NCBI GenBank assembly: GCA_946480605.1 | Contig: CAMLKW010000066.1 | Coordinates: forward strand, 1 to 18,651 | DNA: 18,651 bases | Direction: 5' to 3' | Origin: an uncultured Roseateles sp. | GTDB taxonomy: Bacteria > Pseudomonadota > Gammaproteobacteria > Burkholderiales > Burkholderiaceae | Part shown: positions 7,178 to 12,442 of the stretch, piece after piece | Numbering within the stretch: the stretch's first letter is position 1 | How the letters are laid out: each line of letters opens with the position of its first letter | The notes under the pieces: model-generated | What the model was told of the DNA's origin: nothing | The model's input: the letters and a program-made list of their open reading frames with translations, nothing else | The model's database searches: none | Position numbers and translations under genes: made by a program

Positions 7178-7315
7178 ATGGGCTTTCCCTTCTCCCCAGC
7201 CGCGTCCTGCGGCGATGTTGCTGCCAAGGCCCTGCGGGCTGCGGCGGCCTCGTGCGCGCCGCAGTGGCGCGCCGGGACGGGGCCCCGCTTCCGTCAGCCG
7301 GCCGCACATCCCTGA
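7178..7315 (+). CDS. Doubtful 45-codon ORF after a TACGAT box
   Basis: An open frame of 45 residues (MGFPFSPAASCGDVAAKALR and on) with no recognisable family. TACGAT at 7166-7171 lies 6 bases before the ATG, so a transcript from that box would start at the start codon, as proposed for other genes here. There is no ribosome site. A 7-bp inverted repeat lies inside it and the 11-bp repeat begins right after its TGA. The composition (Ala/Arg/Pro) is what random GC-rich DNA gives, so it may well be noise. Confidence 0.15.
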   Translation: MGFPFSPAASCGDVAAKALRAAAASCAPQWRAGTGPRFRQPAAHP

Positions 7316-7364
7316 GCCCGGCGATCACCCTCTCCCCATTTGCGCAAACTCCAGATCGCCGGGC
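7316..7364. repeat. 11-bp perfect inverted repeat enclosing a 10-base palindrome
   Basis: GCCCGGCGATC (7316-7326) is exactly complementary to GATCGCCGGGC (7354-7364). The 27-base interval contains TTTGCGCAAA (7339-7348), itself a perfect palindrome. The stem starts directly after the TGA of the small ORF. No T-run follows on either strand, so it is not a standard terminator. It could be an RNA structure or a protein-binding site. Confidence 0.5.
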
Positions 7365-7537
7365 CCACAGCCCGCGCGATGGCTTGCGCCTGCCTTGGCA
7401 GGTGCGGCCCTGCCACTGGAGGATCGCCTCGTGGAAGCTTTTCTTTCCCAGCGCCCGCTGAAGCAGCGCGGACATCGTCCGCCCTTTGAATCCGTGCCGC
7501 CCCGGTCCGCGCGCCAGGCCGCTGCCGGCCGCAGGCT

Positions 7538-7561
7538 GCGTGCACGCGTTGTAGTGCACGC
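7538..7561. repeat. 8-bp perfect hairpin in the hexad-repeat gene leader
   Basis: GCGTGCAC (7538-7545) pairs with GTGCACGC (7554-7561) around an 8-base loop. It is the third of four sizeable hairpins between 7254 and 7638. Confidence 0.4.
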
Positions 7562-7605
7562 GGGCGGCCGCTGAGTCGCCCCTCACGCGGCGGGTGACGG
7601 CAGAT

Positions 7606-7638
7606 GGCCGTCCCGCAGCCCATGCATCCGGGACGGCC
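7606..7638 (+). repeat. 10-bp perfect hairpin just upstream of the hexad-repeat gene
   Basis: GGCCGTCCCG (7606-7615) pairs perfectly with CGGGACGGCC (7629-7638) around a 13-base loop. It lies 19 bases before the GGAGGG ribosome site of the next gene. It may control translation or terminate read-through from upstream, though no T-run follows. Confidence 0.5.
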
Positions 7639-7671
7639 ACGCGCCTCCCCCGAGTTCGGAGGGCCATGCCC

Positions 7672-8553
7672 ATGAAGATCAGTTCAAGCGCGCTGCGGGC
7701 CAAGCGTTCCTGTGCCAGCGGCTACCGCTGGTTCGCACGGCGTTTCGACAGTCCGGCGGAATACCAGCGCGTCATCGACGCCCTCGTCGCCGACGGACGC
7801 CCCGACGACGCCTGCTGGCTGCTCGATCAGTTCGGTCCCGTCGAGTCCGTGCTGGTGGTCGATGCCATCGCGGCGGAGGCCTTCGTCCATGCCGGCTCGG
7901 TCCACGTGCTCGGCGACATCGAGGTCAGCGGGCCGCTGCGCATCGGCGGCTCGCTGCGGGTGGGCGGCAGCATCCGCGCGGGCGGGGCCGTCGTGGTCGG
8001 CAACGACTTGCATGCCGGCGCGGGGCTGCGCACGCCGGGCTCGCTGCGCACCGGCGGGCATCTGGTCTCGTCCTGGAGCGTCGAGGTGGGCGGCGAGTTG
8101 GCCTGCCGTGGCGACCTGCGCGTGCGCGGCAGCCTGAGCTGCAGCCAGACCCTGCGCGGCGAGGGGGTGATCGCGGTGGCCGACGACCTGGCGGTGGACG
8201 GCCCCATCCACGGCGGCGCCAGCCTGCGGGTGGGCGGGCGACTGGCCTGCGCGGACAGCCTGCGCGCCGGACACGGCATACAGGTCGGGCAGTCGATCCA
8301 GGCCGGCATGCACATCGATGCGGGCTGGGGCATCGTCGCAGGCGCCGACATCGCCAGCGAGGGCGCCATCCGCGCCGGCGAATGCATCGTCAGCGGCGGC
8401 AGCATCCGCACGGGGGAGGGGTTCGGCGTCTGCGCCGGCCTGAGCGCCCGCCGCGATGCCTGGCCCTCCTGCGGCCGCGTGGTGTCGCGCACCCACCCCG
8501 AGAACCTGCTCAGCGGCTTCTGGGACCGCGGCCCCTGGGGGAGCCCGGCATGA
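7672..8553 (+). CDS. Hexad-repeat beta-helix protein, bactofilin-like
   Basis: A 293-residue protein built almost wholly of a six-residue repeat. From about residue 69 to 254 there are 31 consecutive hexads of the form G-x-[LIV]-x-[VAC]-[GAS], for example GSLRVG, GSIRAG, GDLRVR, QSIQAG and GAIRAG, with hydrophobic residues in strict register. This predicts one long right- or left-handed beta-helix, as in bactofilins (polymer-forming cytoskeletal proteins), but about twice their usual length. Residues 1-65 form a separate helical head (SGYRWFARRF, DDACWLLDQFGPVESV). The tail (255-293) is Trp/Pro-containing. There is no signal peptide, so it is cytoplasmic. ATG 7672 lies 8 bases after GGAGGG (7658-7663) and is preferred over ATG 7666. 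The stop overlaps the next start (ATGA), so it is coupled to the GNAT-Rnk gene. The function is not established. Confidence 0.8.
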   Translation: MKISSSALRAKRSCASGYRWFARRFDSPAEYQRVIDALVADGRPDDACWLLDQFGPVESVLVVDAIAAEAFVHAGSVHVLGDIEVSGPLRIGGSLRVGGSIRAGGAVVVGNDLHAGAGLRTPGSLRTGGHLVSSWSVEVGGELACRGDLRVRGSLSCSQTLRGEGVIAVADDLAVDGPIHGGASLRVGGRLACADSLRAGHGIQVGQSIQAGMHIDAGWGIVAGADIASEGAIRAGECIVSGGSIRTGEGFGVCAGLSARRDAWPSCGRVVSRTHPENLLSGFWDRGPWGSPA

Positions 8554-9467
8554 AGATGAACCGGCCTTTCGTTTCCTTGTGCCCCGAGATCACCCGCAGC
8601 GATGCGCTGACGCTGATGGCTTGGCTGGAGGACGAGAGCGTCACCCGCTACCTGAGCGACTCGCGCCACGTCTCGCGCTTCATCGAGCAGGTCATCGGCC
8701 GGGTGCAACTGCCCGTGCTGACGCATCTTTTCAACCAGGGTGGGCGCTTCTTCATGGCCTGCGACCGGCGCGACGTGCCGGTGGGCTTTGTCCGCCTCGT
8801 CCAGTCCGGCCCGGATTGCGAGATGGTGCTGGCCATCGGCAACCGGGAGCACTGGGGTCATGGGCTGGGCGGCAGCGTCATCCGCGAGGGCATGAAGCTC
8901 GCCTTCTTCGAGATGCAGGCCGAGCGGCTCGTCGCCCGCATCCACCCGGACAACCGGCGCTCGCTGGCCGCCTTCGAGCGCTGCGGCTTCACCGCCGAGA
9001 GCCGCACGCCGACGCTGCAGTCCTGCGCGATGACCGCGGCGCGCTATCTGCGGCTGCTGCGCACGGCCGGGGCCGGGCATGCGGGCGACATCCGGGTCAC
9101 CGAGCTCGATCAGGCGCGGCTCAGGCGGCTGCTGCTGGGCGAGCAGGCCCATGCGGTGTTCGAGCTGGCGCATGAAGTGGAGCGGGCCGTCGTCGTCGAT
9201 GCGCGCCAGCTGCCGCCCGACGTGGTCACGATGAACTCCCGCGCGCTGCTGCAGCTGGACGGCGAAGCGCTGCAGGTGGCGCTGGTCTATCCGCAGGACG
9301 CCGACGACGGTGCGGGCAAGCTGTCGGTCTGCTCGGACATCGGCACCGCCATCCTGGGCTACCGCGAGGGCGATGCCTTCGACTGGCGCGTGGGCGGGCG
9401 CACCCGCCACATCCGCGTCGGCAAGCTGCTCTACCAGCCCGAGGCGGCCGGCGACTTTCACCTGTAG
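8550..9467 (+). CDS. GNAT acetyltransferase fused to an Rnk domain
   Basis: A 305-residue two-domain protein. Residues 1-170 form a GNAT N-acetyltransferase. The acetyl-CoA loop is NREHWGHGLGGSV (98-110), followed by IHPDNRRSLAAFERCGF (131-147). Residues about 180-305 reproduce a complete Rnk (regulator of nucleoside diphosphate kinase): ITELDQARLRRLLL-type N-terminal helices, then LPPDVVTMNSR (221-231), LVYP, KLSV, GTAILGYREGD (265-275) and YQPEAAGDF (295-303). That C-terminal fold is the GreA/GreB C-terminal FKBP-like domain, which in E. coli Rnk binds RNA polymerase (established). The acceptor substrate of the GNAT half is unknown. The ATG overlaps the stop of the hexad-repeat gene, with GGGGGAG 6 bases upstream. 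The fusion suggests acetylation tied to transcription or nucleotide status (inference). Confidence 0.88.
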   Translation: MKMNRPFVSLCPEITRSDALTLMAWLEDESVTRYLSDSRHVSRFIEQVIGRVQLPVLTHLFNQGGRFFMACDRRDVPVGFVRLVQSGPDCEMVLAIGNREHWGHGLGGSVIREGMKLAFFEMQAERLVARIHPDNRRSLAAFERCGFTAESRTPTLQSCAMTAARYLRLLRTAGAGHAGDIRVTELDQARLRRLLLGEQAHAVFELAHEVERAVVVDARQLPPDVVTMNSRALLQLDGEALQVALVYPQDADDGAGKLSVCSDIGTAILGYREGDAFDWRVGGRTRHIRVGKLLYQPEAAGDFHL

Positions 9468-9504
9468 CGCAGCGGTCGTCCCCCCAAGCGTGGCTTCCGG
9501 CACG

Positions 9505-9518
9505 CGGGGTACACCCCG
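9505..9518 (+). repeat. Small GC hairpin after the GNAT-Rnk gene
   Basis: CGGGG (9505-9509) pairs with CCCCG (9514-9518) around TACA, 37 bases after the stop of the GNAT-Rnk gene. It may be a weak transcription stop. There is no T-run. Confidence 0.25.
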
Positions 9519-9528
9519 GTGTCGGCAT

Positions 9529-9534
9529 TAGCAT
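9529..9534 (+). promoter_or_regulatory. Candidate -10 box for the unknown exported-protein gene
   Basis: TAGCAT, within an otherwise GC-rich spacer, lies 31 bases before the ATG at 9566. The -35 element is not recognisable. Unlike the other boxes proposed here, this gene also has a good ribosome site. Confidence 0.25.
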
Positions 9535-9565
9535 CCGCGCCCAGGGCAAGCCGGGAGGGGCACCG

Positions 9566-10432
9566 ATGTTCAAGAGACTGTGGGTCGTGGCCATGATCGT
9601 GCTGCCGCTGGCCGCGCCGGCCCAGCAAGCCGCCAAGCCGGCGCAGACCATTGCGCTGATCTCCACGCTGGGCGACCAGCTCAGCGTCGTCAAGCAGCGC
9701 GGCAAGCGCGCCAGCAGCGTGGACGACTTCTCGCGCCGCACGCTGCAGGTGGACCCGCAGCTGCTGAACATGGCCGTGCTGCGCGGCCTGGACAGTGCGC
9801 TGGCCGAGGAGGAGCCCGATTCACGCCGCATCATGCTGCGCTGGAGTGCCAACCCCGGGCTCGCGGAGCAGCTGAAGAACGCCTCCTTCGAGGCCCGCGA
9901 TGCGCTGGTGCTGGACGCGCTGCGCGAGCGCCTGGCCCAGATGCCGCAGCGCGCCGAGTGGGACCGCATCGAGGCCATCCTGCCGCGCTATGCGTGGGAG
10001 ACGCGCGAGGGCATGCCCAACCGGCTGGGCGGCATCGGCATCTACGTCAAGCCCACCGGCAACCAGTGGGAGCTTCTCGACGAGGACGGCATCGACCGCA
10101 AGGAAGATCTTGCGGACCCGGACCGGACGACGACCAACCCCCGCACCGGCGAGCAGCAGAAGGACAAGTCCTATGTGGCGCCCTTCATCTCCTTCGAGCG
10201 CGTGACGCTGGACGCCAAGACGCTGGCCGTCATCGCGCGCAAGCCGCAGTTCTCGCACACCAAGTACAGCGACCCGAACTCCAAGTCCATCGACGTGGTC
10301 GAGCAGGTCTCGCCGGCGCAGATCGTGACCCAGCTCAACCAGCTCGTCGAGCAGGCCGCGTTCCGCTCGGTGCGCGGCGGGGTGGAGGTGGGCCCGGTCA
10401 AGCCGGTGGCCAAGGAGGCGGGCAAGCCCTGA
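9566..10432 (+). CDS. Exported protein of unknown function
   Basis: A 288-residue protein whose family I do not recognise. Residues 1-19 (MFKRLWVVAMIVLPLAAPA) are a signal peptide, followed by a short QQAAKPAQ linker, so the mature protein should be periplasmic. Residues about 26-160 are mixed alpha/beta with IALISTLGDQLSVVKQRG at the start, and a helical stretch ARDALVLDALRERLAQMPQRAEWDRI. About 165-215 are polar (LLDEDGIDRKEDLADPDRTT). The C-terminal part (SYVAPFISFERVTLDAKTLAVI) looks like beta-strands, and the end is Pro/Lys-rich. No membrane segment, catalytic motif or cysteine pair is evident. The start is supported by GGGAGGGG (9553-9560), 5 bases before the ATG. It appears to be transcribed alone, between the GNAT-Rnk and MFS genes. 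Confidence 0.75.
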   Translation: MFKRLWVVAMIVLPLAAPAQQAAKPAQTIALISTLGDQLSVVKQRGKRASSVDDFSRRTLQVDPQLLNMAVLRGLDSALAEEEPDSRRIMLRWSANPGLAEQLKNASFEARDALVLDALRERLAQMPQRAEWDRIEAILPRYAWETREGMPNRLGGIGIYVKPTGNQWELLDEDGIDRKEDLADPDRTTTNPRTGEQQKDKSYVAPFISFERVTLDAKTLAVIARKPQFSHTKYSDPNSKSIDVVEQVSPAQIVTQLNQLVEQAAFRSVRGGVEVGPVKPVAKEAGKP

Positions 10433-10479
10433 CCGGCCCGAACCCGCACAGGCCAGCGACGCCGGCGTGGCTGCGAGCC

Positions 10480-10485
10480 TAGAAT
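10480..10485 (+). promoter_or_regulatory. Candidate -10 box upstream of the MFS operon (TAGAAT)
   Basis: TAGAAT is a near-consensus -10 hexamer and is followed 7 bases later by an ATG (10493). A start point 7-8 bases downstream would fall on that ATG, giving the MFS mRNA a roughly 96-base leader that begins with an 8-codon ORF. No clear -35 is visible. Confidence 0.45.
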
Positions 10486-10492
10486 CCGCGCC

Positions 10493-10519
10493 ATGACCAA
10501 GCTGCTCGACCTCGACTGA
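10493..10519 (+). CDS. Eight-codon mini-ORF upstream of the MFS gene
   Basis: ATG to TGA encodes MTKLLDLD. It begins where a transcript from the TAGAAT box would start and ends 69 bases before the MFS start. A 6-bp GC hairpin (10543-10557) follows. It could be a leader peptide, a chance start-stop pair, or the residue of a longer gene. Only its position supports it. Confidence 0.25.
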   Translation: MTKLLDLD

Positions 10520-10542
10520 CGCCGCCGACGCGTCACCACCCC

Positions 10543-10557
10543 GCGGGCGTTGCCCGC
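10543..10557 (+). repeat. GC hairpin in the MFS leader
   Basis: GCGGGC pairs with GCCCGC across a 3-base GTT loop, between the mini-ORF and the MFS start codon. No T-run follows. Confidence 0.3.
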
Positions 10558-10588
10558 CCGTCGAGTCCTGCCAGCTCTCCTTCGCGTC

Positions 10589-11860
10589 ATGTCCTTCAAG
10601 TTCCTCACCCTCGCGCCCGGCGACCTGCTGCGCGACGCCGTCTACCGGCGCCTGTGGACCTCCATCCTCGTTTCCTCGCTGGGCGGCCAGATCACGCTGC
10701 TGGCGTTGCCGCTGACGGCCGCCGTGCTGCTGAACGCGTCGCCCACGCAGATGGGCATCCTGCAGGCGCTGGAGGTGCTGCCGTTCGCGCTGTTCTCGCT
10801 GCCGGCCGGCGTGCTGCTGGACCGGGTGCGCAAGCTGCCGGTCTACATCGCCGGCGAGGTGGTGCTGGCGCTGGCCGTCGCCTCCGTGCCGCTGGCGGCG
10901 GTGCTGGGCTGGCTGGGCATGGGCTGGCTGTACCTGGTGGGCTTCGTCATCGGCGCCGTGCATACGACGGCGGGCAGCGCCGGCCAGATCGTGCTGACCC
11001 AGGTGGTGCCGCGCGAGCGGCTGGTGGAGGCGCATGCGAAGAACGCGCTGGCCTCGTCGGGCGCCGAGGTGGCCGGGCCGGGTGTCGCCGGCCTGCTGAT
11101 CAAGCTGGTGGGCGCACCGCTGGCGCTGGCGGTGGACGCGGTGATGCTGGCCGTGTCGACGCTGATCCTGCGTGGCATCCGCGTGCAGGAGACGCTGCCG
11201 CCGCGCCAGGCGCAGGACTTCTGGCGCGAGCTGAAGGCCGGCCTGCGCTTCGTGCGCGAGCGCGAGCTGCTGGTCAGCATGGCCATCGTCGTCGCGGCCT
11301 GGAATTTGTTCCACAACGGCGCGCTGGTCGTACAGATCCTGTTCGCGACGCGCGAGCTGAAGCTGGCGCCGCAGACGGTGGGCTGGTCCTACGCGGCCAT
11401 CGGCCTGGGCACCGTGCTGGCCAGCGTTTACGGCCACCGCATCAGCAAGCACCTGGGCCCCGGGCCCTGCCTGGTCGTGGGTTTCGCGACCTGCGGCCTG
11501 GGCTGGCTGCTGCTGGCGCTGGCGCCCACGGGGCGCCTCGGCGTGCTGGGCTTTGGTGCCATGCTGTTCATCTGGGGCGTGGGCGCGGTGCTGATGTTCA
11601 TCAACTTCCTGTCGCTGCGCCAGGCCGTCACGCCGGCGCCCATGCTGGGTCGCATGACGAGCACGGTGCGCTGGTTGATCCTGCTGCCGGCCGCCCCCGG
11701 CGCGCTGCTGGGCGGCTGGATGGGTGAGCACCTGGGCCTGCGCGCCACGCTGGCGTTCTCGGGCGTGGGCTGCCTGCTGGTGGCCGTGTGGGCCTGGAAC
11801 CATGCGACGCTGCGGGCCGTGCGCGAACTGCCCAAGCCCGTGGAGGTGCTGCCCGCATGA
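10589..11860 (+). CDS. MFS transporter, enterobactin-exporter (MFS_3) type
   Basis: A 423-residue inner-membrane carrier of the major facilitator superfamily. About 12 hydrophobic helices can be counted in two halves joined by a charged loop near residues 195-220 (PPRQAQDFWRELKAGLRFVRERELL), which is typical of the MFS_3 group including EntS. The motif-A sequence GVLLDRVRKLP (74-84) between helices 2 and 3 has the conserved Asp and Arg. VPRERLVEAHAKNALASSGAEVAGPGVAG (helix 5 region) is characteristic of this group. The substrate is unknown; drug or metabolite efflux is the usual assumption. The frame extends to a TTG at 10550, but ATG 10589 (MSFKFLTLAPGDLL) is the natural start. The stop overlaps the start of the acetyltransferase gene (ATGA), so the two are co-translated. 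Confidence 0.88.
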   Translation: MSFKFLTLAPGDLLRDAVYRRLWTSILVSSLGGQITLLALPLTAAVLLNASPTQMGILQALEVLPFALFSLPAGVLLDRVRKLPVYIAGEVVLALAVASVPLAAVLGWLGMGWLYLVGFVIGAVHTTAGSAGQIVLTQVVPRERLVEAHAKNALASSGAEVAGPGVAGLLIKLVGAPLALAVDAVMLAVSTLILRGIRVQETLPPRQAQDFWRELKAGLRFVRERELLVSMAIVVAAWNLFHNGALVVQILFATRELKLAPQTVGWSYAAIGLGTVLASVYGHRISKHLGPGPCLVVGFATCGLGWLLLALAPTGRLGVLGFGAMLFIWGVGAVLMFINFLSLRQAVTPAPMLGRMTSTVRWLILLPAAPGALLGGWMGEHLGLRATLAFSGVGCLLVAVWAWNHATLRAVRELPKPVEVLPA

Positions 11861-12438
11861 ATGCCGACCCTTTGCTGATCGAGGTGCCCGAGCGGCTGGA
11901 GGGTGAGCGCACGGTGCTGCTGATGCCGCGGGCCGGCGCGGGGGCGGAGATGGCCGTGGTCATCGCGCAGTCGCTGTCCCACCTGAAGCCCTGGATGATC
12001 TGGGCGCAGGAGGCGCCCACCGCAGAAAGCGCCGAGCTGGTGGTGCGTCGCATGCATGCCGACTTCATCGCGCGCCGCGACCTGTGCTTTCACATGGTCG
12101 CCCGCCGCGCCGATGGCAGCCCGGGGCGGCTGCTGGGCGGCGCGGGCCTGCACCGCATCGACTGGGCCGTGCGCAAGTTCGAGATCGGCTACTGGATACG
12201 CCCCGACGCGGCGGGCCAGGGCCATGTGGGCGAAGCCGTGCGGCTGCTGACGGCCCTGGCCTTCGACCGCCTGGGCGCACGCCGCGTGGAGATCCGCTGC
12301 GACGCACGCAACCTGAAGAGCCGCGCCGTGGCTGAGCGCGGCGGCTTCGAGCTGGAAGGCACGCTGCGCAACCACGCCCTTGGCGTGGACGGGCATGCGC
12401 GCGATACCGCGGTGTACGCGCGCATCGCAGCCGCTTGA
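11857..12438 (+). CDS. GNAT acetyltransferase, RimJ/RimL type
   Basis: A 193-residue N-acetyltransferase of the RimJ/RimL-like GNAT group, which acetylates protein N-termini or small molecules such as antibiotics. The core is KFEIGYWIRPDAAGQGHVGEAVRLL (107-131), with the acetyl-CoA loop QGHVGE (121-126). It is followed by RVEIRCDARNLKSRAVAERGGFELEGTLRN (143-172), whose asparagine and GGF are typical of this group. There is no signal peptide. The ATG overlaps the MFS stop, so an acetyltransferase and an exporter are produced together, as expected if both handle one toxic compound (inference). The gene ends four bases from the convergent patatin stop. Confidence 0.87.
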   Translation: MNADPLLIEVPERLEGERTVLLMPRAGAGAEMAVVIAQSLSHLKPWMIWAQEAPTAESAELVVRRMHADFIARRDLCFHMVARRADGSPGRLLGGAGLHRIDWAVRKFEIGYWIRPDAAGQGHVGEAVRLLTALAFDRLGARRVEIRCDARNLKSRAVAERGGFELEGTLRNHALGVDGHARDTAVYARIAAA

Positions 12439-12442
12439 AGGT

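Larger units (their letters stand above)
7083..7671. other. Gene-poor interval rich in inverted repeats
   Basis: About 590 bases without a convincing conserved gene. It holds a doubtful 45-codon ORF (7178-7315) and an unusual density of perfect inverted repeats: 7133-7138 with 7145-7150 (6 bp), 7254-7260 with 7266-7272 (7 bp), 7316-7326 with 7354-7364 (11 bp, enclosing the palindrome TTTGCGCAAA at 7339-7348), 7538-7545 with 7554-7561 (8 bp), and 7606-7615 with 7629-7638 (10 bp). A further GATCGCC at 7422-7428 could compete with 7354-7360 for pairing to 7320-7326. The right part is probably the leader of the hexad-repeat gene. A structured RNA, or debris of a lost gene, are both possible. Confidence 0.45.

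Noticed and set aside
7316..7364. 11-bp inverted repeat as an intrinsic terminator
   Set aside because: The 27-base loop and absence of a T-run on either strand argue against it.
7122..7574. 150-codon plus-strand frame in the gene-free interval
   Set aside because: Pro/Arg/Ala-rich with no motif and no ribosome site. It crosses several strong inverted repeats that fit a non-coding region better.
5460..7703. 747-codon open frame antisense to the gamma-glutamyltransferase gene
   Set aside because: The plus strand encodes a full-length family enzyme with its processing threonine. The antisense translation is low-complexity. Its MSALLQRALGKKSFHEAIL stretch (start near 7475) looks protein-like, but the frame then runs into the enzyme's shadow.
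7672..8553. Hexad repeats taken as a sugar-nucleotide acyltransferase (LpxA-like)
   Set aside because: The repeats are glycine-based without the insert loops, catalytic histidine or C-terminal helices of hexapeptide transferases. A bactofilin-like scaffold fits better.
9827..11803. Long antisense frames opposite the exported-protein and MFS genes
   Set aside because: The sense strand has a signal peptide and membrane helices with good starts. The antisense products are Gln/His/Arg-rich GC-bias artefacts.
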